Position numbers and translations under genes: made by a program. Positions 1-10,925 of a stretch of 64,000 bases of DNA are shown one piece after another. Under the pieces are notes generated by a model. It was not told the DNA's origin, searched no databases, and worked only from the letters and a program-made list of their open reading frames with translations. Origin of the DNA: Pyrocephalus nanus. Taxonomy: Eukaryota > Chordata > Aves > Passeriformes > Tyrannidae. Location of the stretch: NCBI GenBank assembly GCA_038380795.1, contig CM076264.1, forward strand, positions 3,660,001 through 3,724,000, given 5' to 3'. Position 1 is the first letter of the stretch. Each line of letters starts with the position of its first letter.

Positions 1-3000
1 CCGTGTGTCCCCAGCCTGCTGTGAAGACTTTTGCTCTCTTGCTGAAGACAGCATTGTTATTCTGGAGCTGGAACAGGAGTTGCACGTTCACCATGTAGTA
101 GAAAGATATCTGCTGTATAGACACATTTCATGCAAAATAAACTGCTGTAAACCTTCAAGAAGCCTACATTTATCAATCAGTAAAACAACTTGTCAAGCTT
201 TATTATGGTTTTGAGAGAGTGTTTTCCCTTTTAGCTTCAGATTGCCTCATTTTTTTAAGCATGCAGCCTACAAGTTGATGTCATTACTTAGCTTCCAAAT
301 CATGATGCAGGTCAAAGCGCCTTAATTAGTTATTCCAGCAAAGGCCTTGATTCCTTGCACAAAAAGAGGACCTATAGGCTGATAACGGGCCCTATCTTTG
401 TTTCCAGAGGTGTTGATTTAAAGCTGAAAACTCAGAGTTTGTTTTCAGACAGAGCTGAAAAAACACAGACATTTCAAACTATAAACAGAGTTTTAAATCA
501 TGGCAGGTTTAGAGATGGCAGGCAAAGATTGGATCCATATGAATCCACCAAAAGGCTTGTGCCACTGACTGGATTTTTTACATGGCCAGAGAACAGAGAA
601 CTCATATCTGAATTTTTGGATGATTTTATAATATCCATTGTTGGGGTATTGCTGTAGGGTTTATGAAGTGCCCTTTTCTTTAGTGTTTGGTGGTTTTTTT
701 TTTAAAGAAACATCAGAACTGTATTCAGGGTGTCAAATGTTAGAATTGTATGTTGTTTCCTTTAGGGGAAATATTACTTATTAAAAGAGAACATCAAACA
801 CTTGTTGCTTTAATATTGGTATGAACAACAAAAGAAGAGGCCCTCCCACTTTCCTGCATACTGAGGCCTGTTATCTCTGCCTCTTTCCCATTTTATATCT
901 CTGACAATACAATAAAAGACTTGTAAATAAGAAACCAGACACCCTGTTCTATGCTCACACCTGTATTTTTTCCAACAGTAAAAAAATGAGTATTTCTTGA
1001 AAACTTCAGACCCCCCTCCCCCTTATAAGAGCAATTTCATTGACAATATACTTCTCCACCCAGAAACAATTCTGAACACAAACAGGCCAAACTGACACTT
1101 GTGGAACACTGTACTGACACCAAGTGAGAAATTCGAACTGTGCTTACCACTGAATTGCATATTTGCACCTCAAAGAAGTGTAAGGACCACCTGTGGGAAG
1201 AAAAGGGGAAAAAAAAGCCTTTAGAAATCTCCTCATATTAAAAAACCCATCAAGGGTGACTCAGTTACCTGGCACACAGCCCCTGAAGAGAGATAGTAAA
1301 ATCTTAATGTTACGTGCAGAAAGTCATGTAAAGTGGCAGGTAGATAGAGAATGCTTGGATAATAATACAAATAATACAAAATTTCCATTAAATGGGAAGG
1401 CTTAGACGGATAAGTTTTTTAACTAAACACAAAACAGGTCACCACTACTGTGGGGAAAAATTTAAAAGACCTCAACATAAGGCACGTTTATACAATGGTA
1501 CTCTATTAGTTAATGATGAGACTGGAGTGACTGCACAGAATGAGGGCTCTGATTAAGGTTAAAAATTAATTTATTTCAAAAGGGCTATTTAATATAAATT
1601 TCTTAATGTAAATTTAAAATAAATTTCTTAACTAAACAGTTTGCTACTGTAGTAAAAACGACTGCTTTAAAAGCTGGCCAGCTGTTGGGTCCGAGAAGGT
1701 GACATTAAATGGGAAATCACTGTCCAACAGGGGAGTAACAACTGTCAGGGGACATACCCTTGTAAGAACCCTTCACCCTTTGTTATTGAAGTTTAGTCAA
1801 CAGTTTAAAAAGAAAACACAAAGTCACTGCTAGTAAAGCTTGCAGTTGACCCCACTAGAGCAGTAAACAATAATGAAGACGGACAACTGATCTACACAAG
1901 TCCCCTTTGCCTGGTAAGCCGGGCTATTTTGGGCTACATGTTTCATCACAACAAAGCACAAGGCCACCCAAAACTAACACTGAGGACACACAAATAAACA
2001 TAAACAAGGTTCACTGAAACCAGCTTCAAGCCCTGAGGGCCAACAGCAGCGCAGATGAGGCTTCAGGAATTAGACAGGATATTCAACGGAATAGGCTCTT
2101 CCAGAAGCTACTCTGTCTGTATGAGCAAGTGGCCTGAAATGGCAGGGAAGTGTATTTCCACTCCATCCAGTGGCAATATTTTCTGTTCTGTTGTTTAAAA
2201 GCTGCCAGCAAACTGTAAGAGGATCAGTAAATAGTTCTTAGAATAACCCATGGTTTGGAAAGCTTGCTTTGAATCGAGAGTCAAGCTGTGCAAATATATG
2301 TATATTTTAAAGCCACAGCAGTCTCACTTGAATAGATAAAGGTTTTAAATGGATTGCATAGATGCTCAGATTGCTCATTTTCTGAGACTGGTTGCTCAGT
2401 CAGGCTACATGTGAAGCACAGCCCTTAGACACACATGCCAGATACAGGTGTATACCCCCCTAGGTCCAGAATAAACTCCAGAATAAAATTAAGATACACA
2501 TCATCCTTCCCAAAAGTCACTGGTAAAAACAAGATGATGAAATATTCTAATAATTCTTCATTGAGCAATTAGAGAACCAGGACTGCAGAGTGTCCTCAAG
2601 TCCATCTCCCTGGCTTTAAACTTCAACTCACTGACCTTGTTACCAGGTTCAGCATACCTCAGCTCTCTGCTCTGCTTATTATAGGGCTCAGACACACACC
2701 CAAGATCATCAGCTGGTAAGCTGAGCCCCAGTTGCTGTCTGTGCATCCACTTGCAGCCACAACAAGTGACAGGTGCATCTACTCCAGCTTTTCAGATTCA
2801 TCAGGACTACATTTTTTGAAGCAAGTTTCTCCGTTGTCCTGATTTCATAGGATGGAAGTCTTGGGCTTGTACAAATTAAACTGCTTTCAGACTAAATCAA
2901 AGGAGGAGATCTAATAATCCTTTCACTGGTTAAGAACTGAGTGGAATTGCCACGTGCTGCAGGCACCCATGGCTGCTCCAGCCCCAGCAGCATTCCACAG

Positions 3001-6000
3001 CTACCACCAACCCACAGCAGTTACCATCCCACACTTTGCCCCCCACATACCTGTGCCTCTGGGATGTGATCTCTCCCCAGGCCATCACAGCACCCAGTCC
3101 TTGCTCACTCCCAGTTTCAGCCCAAGTCTTTACAGACCCTCCTGAAGAGCCTCTGCACAGCCCCCAGTCCCTGCTGCTTGTGAACTGGTGCCAGGAGGTC
3201 CTGGATCCTCGGGAGTGCTCTGATAACAGCAAACATCCTGGCCGAGTTCCTCACAAAAGGAACTTTCCCCTAAGATTAACATTGCTGTGGATTCGAGGAA
3301 TCGCTCAGCACTTGACATTTTAATCGGCAAAGGGCACTCCTGGCAGTGGGAAATTCCAGATGCTGCGGTTATCTGGGAATAAAAAGAAATTACATACTTC
3401 AGGTAAATTGAATAATGAAGAGTCCTGACTGAGGGGGAGCAGGAAAGCAACACAGGCAGCACCAGGGGACAACAGGGTGAAACTCTTCAGTGTGCCCCAG
3501 GAGCAGCTGTGTCTTGACAGGTTCAGCACTAACAGTACAGGCTCGGTTTTGCTGTGTTCTACTGGAATTGCAGGCGTTGAAAATCTAAGAAAATATTTGC
3601 AAATATATTTTTGTAGTAGTGAGATCCCATAGAGGAAAAAAACATTTTTTCTTCCTAAAGAAATCTCCAACTCAAAGCACAGAGGAAGAAACAAGAACCT
3701 GAGAAGCCAGGGCTGCACTATGAGGCAAGAGCAAACACTAGTTTTGGAAGAACCTCTTCTGCTTTACAACCAAATATGCCTTGCTTCAAGTTCCCAAGAA
3801 CTGGAAAGAAGTTTCTTATTATCCCCTCTGTGACCAAGTTGGCAGCTTTTGTTTCCCAGTGGGGTCTTCAAAGGCTTTTCCTTTCTTCCTCTGAAAGAAA
3901 ACTGTCCACTGAACACATATTTTACCAAGAAGATCCTGGAAGATCCTGGAGATGTTGTTTTGTTTTGTTTTGTTTTGTTTTGTTTTAATTTTTCCCAGAA
4001 ATCTGAAAAGTTTTGGTTTACATATGTAAATGATTTGCTCATTTGTGTGGGTTTCCAGTAAAGACAAACAAACAAAGCCAGAAACAATGACAGCTTGCCT
4101 GGCAAGGCAGTCTGTGTATTGTTGAGTAAGCTGGCAGTATGCTGAGGCTAAAATAACACAAATGATGAGGGGATATTCTACCCTAGCAGCACCCTGCTAT
4201 AATTTATCACACAATCTGCCCCTGCCCATTTTTTGGGCACTGCTATCTCCTCACTTTTTTTTTTTTCCCCCCAACAGAAACACCAAACAAAAAGGATAAT
4301 ACAAAATGAACTGAGAGGTCCTTTCAACAACTTTAAAAGGAAATTCAATGCCCTTGTCTTTTTTTTTTTTTTTGAATGCTACCAACGAGTCTGTTTAAAA
4401 ACTCATGTAAGTGGTTGAGCTGCCAAGAAATTCATGTAGAGCTACTAACATTGTCATTTGTACTTTTGATTTTTGATACAAATCACTGAGGTTATGGAAT
4501 AGGTAGAAGGTTCTCTCCTGAAACAGCTTTAATAGTAATTGATGACAGAACTAACTCCAGATTCTCAAACACTTAATAAAGAAACAGAAACAAGTTTTCT
4601 TCTCACAATCCAGGTATCACATTATGCTGTTTCACATGTTGCTATAATGGCTGTTTACATGTCACTCAAAATTCCTCATGGCACCTACATTAAATATTTA
4701 CATTCAGGCCTAGGATGTCTTGCAAAATTTTAATAGCATACCCTCCTATTTAAAAAAAACAAAACAAAACAGTAACTGCAGCTCAACCCAAATTCTAGCT
4801 CATTTATGAAGCAAAACATTCTAAACACTGTCCAAACTGCCATTTCTTCCTGAAGCACAAGGAAGTTTATGCTCTTGTCTAAGGGGAGCTAAACAGAGCA
4901 GCATACCACTCCATATTTGTAAATGTTAACTCTGCAAGGTAGGGACTGGCTTCTGTATGCACCAGGCTTCTGGTCCTTCCCTGCTCCAAAAGCCACAATA
5001 TGACATATGGGTACGTGCAAATTGAAGCAGCAAAGACATACCTGGTGGCCCTGCCACAGAAAAAAAGTGCACTCTCACTTTTCATGCCACATGTCATCCT
5101 GACTCCAAGAATCTTTTCAGAATTGCTTCCAGAATTGTGTTTTAGGTACCAGCCCCATGGCTTAATAATGTATTTGGGATAATTCCATGAGTCTGTGGGG
5201 CAGCTACACCCTCAAATTTGGTGTATATCAGCAGTAGCTTCCCTAGAGTCAGGGAGGACTGTCCCTGCTGCTGTGAGTGCAGTATGGAGAGTTTAGAACT
5301 ATGCTACTTCTTTAGAAATGTTCAAGAAAATGCTGGGAGAATTAATAAGGACCACACATGTAATCACCAACTGAATGTCGTATAAGGCCAAAGTACTCAC
5401 GCCAACAGGTAGAAGACTGACATCAAAGAACCCAAGGACAGCCCTTTTTTGTGTATGTGTCATTCTAAAATAGACTCCTGCAAGCATCCTGGTTAATATA
5501 ACACACTCTTTGCCAAATATGTACTTTAAAAATAGCAGTCAACTGTACAGCATACCTTGAGTGGTGTTAAAGCTGCCTAGGTTTTGTTATACAAAGACTA
5601 GGGTAAGTTATAACATTCTGCCAGTGGAAAAAGGAGTGAAACAGAAAAAATGGAAATGCATAGGATTCTTGAATGAGAACTCAACAGGGAAGGTTAAACT
5701 ATAACAGGCATGCCATGACTTTAATAAATTAGGGCACTCACTCAGATGACTAAACATGGATTTAGGATCTCCAGGGATTCAGATGTTTATAGTTTGGCAA
5801 TTAAATCTACACTTGGGCATCCAAGGAAAAAATGTCCAGTATACCAGGAGTCTTCATACCTACAGCTCTAACAGCATGTAGACCTTGACATCCTGCCCAA
5901 AGAGGCCTTCTTTACATTCTTCTGAAGTCTTGGTGTAGATTTCAACTCTAGTAGTCTCTTATTTTCAGAGAACTAATGTGGTTTTTGGCATTCCTTCTCA

Positions 6001-6289
6001 ACAGTGATCAACTGATTATTGTCCTAAAATTCTATGTCTTCCAGTTTTAAAATAATAAGTCCAGCCTGTCTGACATCTAGCTCACAAGTTCAGTAAAGCA
6101 GAAAGATTGTATTTGTTATTACTGGCCAGAACTGTATTAACCTCAACTGGGACAAGTTACTAGGAATCTGTTTATGATCAATGTTACTGTTTCTTTTCCT
6201 TTGGTACAGGTAAAACTAAGTTGAGGTTGCTGCTGCTTTCAAATGAACGCTAACTGTGCAATTTGGAACTTGTTTTTGACTCCCTGTAG
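1..6289 (+). other. SYNPO2: SYNPO2 intron 1 (3' part)
   Basis: No coding exon is supported here. The PDZ start exon (MGTGDF... followed by a GGAPWGF-type loop in the family) is absent, so it lies upstream. The stretch is AT-rich with a GTTTT pentamer repeat at 3957-3986, a 10-bp tandem duplication (GAAGATCCTG) at about 3930-3949, T-runs near 4250 and 4365, and a GC-richer block at about 2935-3250. Short open frames on both strands in that block resemble no family I know. The intron ends with a pyrimidine tract and TAG acceptor at 6287-6289. Confidence 0.75.
3957..3986. repeat. (GTTTT)6 microsatellite
   Basis: Six uninterrupted GTTTT units, then AATTTTT. This is a simple pentanucleotide repeat inside intron 1, likely length-polymorphic. 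It accounts for the lysine- or phenylalanine-rich open frames that overlap it on both strands. Confidence 0.95.
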
Positions 6290-6441
6290 GTCCGCAGCAA
6301 AAGCAAAGCAGCCAAGGCCGGGCTGCGTGAGGGGGATGAGGTGGTGTCCATCAATGGCAAGCCCTGTGGAGACCTGACCTATGCTGAGGTCATCATTCTC
6401 ATGGAAAGCCTGACTGACGTCCTGCAGATGCTTATCAAGAG
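6290..6441 (+). CDS. SYNPO2: SYNPO2 exon 2: C-terminal two-thirds of PDZ domain
   Basis: The exon encodes 50 full codons plus two bases (predicted residues 36-85 and the start of 86). Visible PDZ hallmarks are AGLREGDEVVSINGKPC, which is the betaC-betaD region with the GD..L/V..(I/V)NG signature, then helix alphaB (LTYAEVIILMESLTD) and the last strand LQMLIKR. The carboxylate-binding loop is in exon 1, outside the window. The acceptor is CCCTGTAG|GTC at phase 0; the donor is AAGAG|GTACAG at phase 2. The SYNPO2 PDZ domain mediates adaptor interactions, and short isoforms that lack it are known in the family. Residue-by-residue similarity to mammalian SYNPO2 is high, so I am confident of identity and boundaries. 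Confidence 0.95.
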
Positions 6442-6734
6442 GTACAGGAATGCTCAGAATGCTTTGGTGCAGCTGAGGGAATCACCTGGAAAATTCTGGC
6501 TTTGAGCACACTCATTTTACAGGCTTACACTGTGAGCTGCTGATAGTCCTGTTGCTCATGTTTGTGACTCTGCTTGTCTGTATGGAAAAGGTGGGAATAC
6601 AGAGTATCTGAGCTGGAGGAATTAATGCACATGATTTCAACAGCAGTGTTTGGGCACAGAATTAAGAATGCAGTCTCCAGATAGAAGTATTCTTAATATT
6701 TGCAAACTGCAGAGCCTTGGGTTCAATTATTCTC

Positions 6735-6830
6735 TCTCCCGCTTTGAAGCAGTCAAGTGTTGTTATTCCCCACAGATAGGGAAGTGAGGCTTACAAAAAG
6801 CAAAGGCTGTAGAGATGGGGAAAGTGTGTT
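6735..6830 (-). mobile_element. MIR-like SINE fragment, reverse orientation
   Basis: The segment reading GTTGTTATTCCCC, a short gap, then AGATAGGGAAGTGAGGC resembles the complement of the MIR 3' core (TTATTATCCCC...CAGATGAGGAAACTGAGGC). It is short and decayed, so the call is tentative and the limits are approximate. Confidence 0.4.
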
Positions 6831-6874
6831 ACACAGATATGCCTTGATGATGACATGGCAAATGGTCTCCTTGG

Positions 6875-7050
6875 GTGGCAGAATGCGTTAGGAGTCAGAA
6901 GGGGGAGAGGGTCTGGAAGTCAGGAATTCTATTTCTGGAGCTGTTATCACCTCCCCAGATGAGGTGGGGTAAGTCACTTACAGCTCTCTGGGTCTCAGCT
7001 TCTGCATTTATAAAATGGTGAGGGTGAATTTCAATTGTCTTTAGAAATGC
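6875..7050 (+). mobile_element. MIR SINE relic
   Basis: Reading along the + strand gives GGAGTCAGA, later GGTAAGTCACTTA, then TCTCTGGGTCTCAGCTTCTGC followed by ATTTATAAAATGGTGAGGGTGA. This follows the order of the MIR consensus: tRNA-derived head, then the conserved core GGCAAGTCACTTAACCTCTCTGAGCCTCAG, then TCATCTGTAAAATGGGG. Divergence is high, as expected for an ancient amniote SINE. No target-site duplication is discernible. Confidence 0.7.
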
Positions 7051-8729
7051 TTTGAGTTTCTTAGAGAAGCCTCATGTAAATCTGCAAATCTGCTCACTGC
7101 ACATTAGTCTACTGCAATGCCTGCCCACCTCCTGAAAGCACATTTGTGAATTCTGACAAGATGAACTCTGAATTGCCTTCACTGGGGGTAAGAAGAGGAA
7201 GAAAAGACTTGAAACTTCCACACTCACTCCTTGTAATGACCTAAAGGGTACCATTTGGGTGTTCCTCATGTGGTACTTCCATTCTTACGTTTTTAATTCA
7301 TAACGTGACCAGTGGAACTGCACTTGTAAAAACGGTATTTGTGGCTGACCACTTCTCTTTGCAGCCACAGAAATAGCTCCATATGCTTTGAGTCCTGCCT
7401 GTTGCCGTTCTACAACTGATACTTCAGTTGTCTGAAGGCTGCAGGACACTCTGGCTGGGAAGCACTCTCCATTGCCCCTGCTTGAATGTTTGGTGAACAG
7501 CAAGGCAGGGCCTGGAAATCAGAACCAAAACACCGCTTAGACCACCTAATTCAGTGTTTCATGGAACAAAACCATGTCTGGTAGAAATAATAAGGAAATT
7601 GCAGTAGTTCAACACTCTGAAAGTGATAAAATGTTCTAAAGGATTCACTGTGAGAGTCCTCGAATTTCTTTGTCTCTCCCAAATCCCAGCCCCTGCTATC
7701 AGTATCTTCCCAGGTATGGGAGAATAGATTGAAACATTTCTCTTCCCCTCCCACCTTGTTTGTGGGTACTATCCCTCTCAGCACTACTACCAGAAGGGCT
7801 TTTCAGGAAGTGTCTTAGCATCCTCTGAGAGCAATGAGAAGCAAATCCTTCCTTTCCTGAGTAGCCACTTGTTAGCAGCCACCTCAAGAAAAGGCTGGAA
7901 ATCACGAGGAAAGAATAATTACTGTGATATTCCAATGGTGATCTTTACATCTAAGTATCTTTTGTTGGCAGGGAAGAATACTTTCCATTGGGAATATCCT
8001 GGTTGTTGCTGAACCATTTGCATGAAGGATGAGGTTTTCACAGGCATTAATTGTTGGCCCAATTTTGCTCTTATTAATCTTCCTAGGAGGCAAATTAGGC
8101 TTCCCAAGTAGTTTAAAAAAAATGCTACTTGGCCTTTGATGTCTACAAAAAGTGTTCCCAATTCCCTGTAAAGCACAGTCAGTTACTGAGCAGCAGAGCC
8201 CAGAAAATGTCCTGTTTGCAGGATCAGAGGAAAGCGACACCCTGCAGGGCGGGCACTCTCCAGATGCCATGTGGGGGAGCATCTCCTGACCTTCCCGACA
8301 AATGCTGAACAGATGTATCCGGGAAAACACGGAGAGTGGGGACTGAAACACCAGCCTGGCCTTTTCTCATCAGTGGGAGCAACTCCTGGGCTACTGCTGA
8401 GTCTAGAAAGAACATTTCCAGGGGGAAGGAGGGAGTGTGCTCAGTGCATACCGACATGAAATGCACCATGTAGGGAGTAAAACACGAGTCTGAGACAAAC
8501 CCTGCCGTGCTGACTCCGTGGGTTCTGCTTCCTTCCTGGAATTACACCAGGGCTGTTGTTCCTGCAGCGAGCTGGAAAGGCCTGAAACAAAAAGAATAAT
8601 AATTTGACAAAACAGAATCTTAAATGACAAAAAAAAAAAAAAAGAGGTCAGCCCCAGTATTCTGCCTTTTGACAGAGGATAACATTTATGTCTATATAGA
8701 GTAGAAGTATATTCCATACGTAGCAAGGG

Positions 8730-8739
8730 CCTTTTAAGG
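8730..8739. promoter_or_regulatory. Consensus CArG box (CCTTTTAAGG)
   Basis: The ten bases match CC(A/T)6GG exactly, the serum response factor site. SYNPO2 is known to respond to SRF with myocardin/MRTF in smooth muscle, so an intronic CArG box is plausible as an enhancer element. A single perfect match in tens of kilobases is not by itself proof of function. Confidence 0.35.
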
Positions 8740-10131
8740 TGGAAATTTTTCCCTCTCACACATGCACACAATCACTCAGCTACCAATAAAGGCTAGCATT
8801 TAGCTGGCCCAGCCCCCAGTCCATATCTTACATGGAAATGTTTACAGATTTCGGTAATTTATCTGTGCTTGGGAGCAGTACAATTGATCATCCAAATAGC
8901 ATAATATGATGGGATCCAGCAGCACTCACAAGGAGCTCCCTAAATTAAAATCCGTCTGACCTTTCTGTAGCTCCCATATGTGGTGAAATGGATGTTACAC
9001 ATTTTGTGCTTTTTGAGGCAGACCCAGAGTGCCACAAACAGTGTGCTGCATGGCTAGAAAAACAAGTGATATTGGAGCTTCTTCAGTGCGTTGACAGATT
9101 TATTTCTTCTGTTGCTTCTTCCAGCCTTTCTTTTCAGGGGGTTCCAAAGTTTCAGAATACCCAGGACTGCTTTTGATTTCAAAAATCTCCATAATATCTA
9201 ATATTAATACCTTATTGGGGGAGCCTACTGCTCCTCTCTTTTGAAAAAGTGTTTTGCTACCTTCTAGTCCATAGAAAGTCTTAAGAACATCCTGTAGTCT
9301 TCCTGTACAGAGAAGGTTTCTTCTCAAATTAATAGTAGTCAGTATGGTCCAGAGGACTGAAAGAACCAGTAAAACAGCCTAACTGGGCCAGGGGAATTAA
9401 TAGTTTAGGGAAAGGAGCTACACTGAGATTTACAGTAGGCTTCAGGAAGTGAAAATAACATTTTCCAGTTAGAAATACATATTTTTAAATAAATGGGAAA
9501 TCTTGCATAGGTTCACTACCCTTTTATGCCGGATCACTGGAATAGGCCCAGAGTATTTTAATTGATTCATGATATATAAGGATGATGATCCTCACAGGAA
9601 TTCTTTGAATGTGTATTTTAAGTATTCATTCCCCTCCCTCTGATCCTCATCCAGTACTTATGTATCCCTCAGAGAGTGAACTGCTTGGTACAGGAACTCC
9701 ATGTGAGGATGGTGCCTGACACAGCTGCAGCAGTGGCCACAGAGCCAAAAATTAACCCCTGTTCTGGTGTCATGAAAAGTAAATTTTTTCATGGGCATGT
9801 GATACATGAAGCGGCATTTGCCTGAAAACCCTGTAACAGAAATGTGTCTGTGAAAGCATCCTGATGATAGGAATGATACAGTTCTACCCCTGGTGTGTAA
9901 TTTCCCTCTTACTGAACTGTTTCATTGAAGAAACTTGAAAAATACAAAGATGCCTCAGTTTAAGACCTCTACATTCTGGGAAAACTCTTCTCTTTGTTTG
10001 GACCTGCTAGCAGGTACCACAGTTAATATAAGGGGTGAAATACTCTAGAGAAACTGCTTTTGTAACTGTGTTTACAATGGCTGTGCTTACAGCAGCTTAA
10101 TTTCTAAAATTACTTGTTTATGCATGTGCAG

Positions 10132-10925
10132 ATCCTCCAGTGGAATCAATGAAACCCTGAGTGCTGAAAGAGCAAATGGAAAGCCTGAGAACGTGAAAAA
10201 TGAGGACTACAGGGAGAACACCACACTGCAAATTAACACAGCGACAGAGATACCCCATGGAGATTTATGCATCACAGAGATATACAGTGGCACTCACCAG
10301 GGAGCAGCAGAAAGCAACGTAAACTTTTCTGAGACAAAACAAGAGACCACACAAAGCCCCAGAATCACTCCTAAAGTGATAGGCGCCTCCAAAGTGCTCG
10401 TGGCAGACGAGGCTGCTCTCAGAGGGAAGACAGAAGAAAGAAGGCCAGGTACTGTGGTTGAGCTGCAGCTGTCCCTCTCCAATGACACACACAAGGGCAC
10501 CAGTGCTCCTGCTGTGACTCTCCTGGGGGCAGAGAAAGGCCCCCCTTCAGCAAGAGGAGCCAGCGGACAACAGGACGGGACCAGCCCCCTCATCGCAATC
10601 CCTCTGGGCGGGAAAGAGGGGCACGTCCAGTGGTCAAACAAAGTAGTCCAGTTTTCCAGCAGCAAAGAGGTCAAGAGGATCCAAGGTGCAGTTCCATCTA
10701 TCCCCAGGGTGGAGGTGATCCTGGATTGTTCAGACAGGGAGCAGGAAGCGCCCAGGTCTCTGTCTGACAGGGGGTGTGTTGATTCTCAAGCAGAAGGAGG
10801 GCAGTCAGAAGCACCTCCTTCCCTCCTCTCCTTTGCAATCTCAGCAGAAGGCACAGAGCAGGGAGAAGACAACAAGCCCTCGGAAAAGGAACACAGACCT
10901 CTCAAGCACAGGGCAAGGCACGCAA
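10132..10925 (+). CDS. SYNPO2: SYNPO2 exon 3: linker with conserved VVELQLSLS and PRVEVILDCSD blocks
   Basis: The exon encodes predicted residues 86-350. It opens RSSSGINE directly after the PDZ domain and is mostly low-complexity, Ser/Glu-rich, presumably disordered sequence. Conserved family blocks are GTVVELQLSLSNDTHKG, SIPRVEVILDCSDRE, and EGGQSEAPPSLLSFAISAEG followed by TEQGED; it ends HRARHA. The acceptor TGTGCAG is at phase 2 and the donor GCAA|GTAAGT is near consensus, ending at phase 1. The open frame runs on past the donor to 11137, but that tail is intronic: it has no family similarity and exon 4 completes the codon at the donor. Its function is an adaptor segment between the PDZ domain and the actin-binding region. 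Confidence 0.95.

Larger units (their letters stand above)
6442..10131 (+). other. SYNPO2: SYNPO2 intron 2
   Basis: This 3.7-kb intron lies between the PDZ exon and exon 3. It contains two decayed MIR-like SINE fragments (6735-6830 and 6875-7050), an A15-type run near 8630 and a consensus CArG box at 8730-8739. Open frames on the minus strand at about 7900-8350 and 8400-8770 have no recognisable domain and look like chance. The acceptor TGCATGTGCAG ends at 10131. Confidence 0.8.

Noticed and set aside
7902..8351. 149-codon minus-strand frame in SYNPO2 intron 2
   Set aside because: No recognisable family, overlaps another minus-strand frame, and composition follows the local intron.
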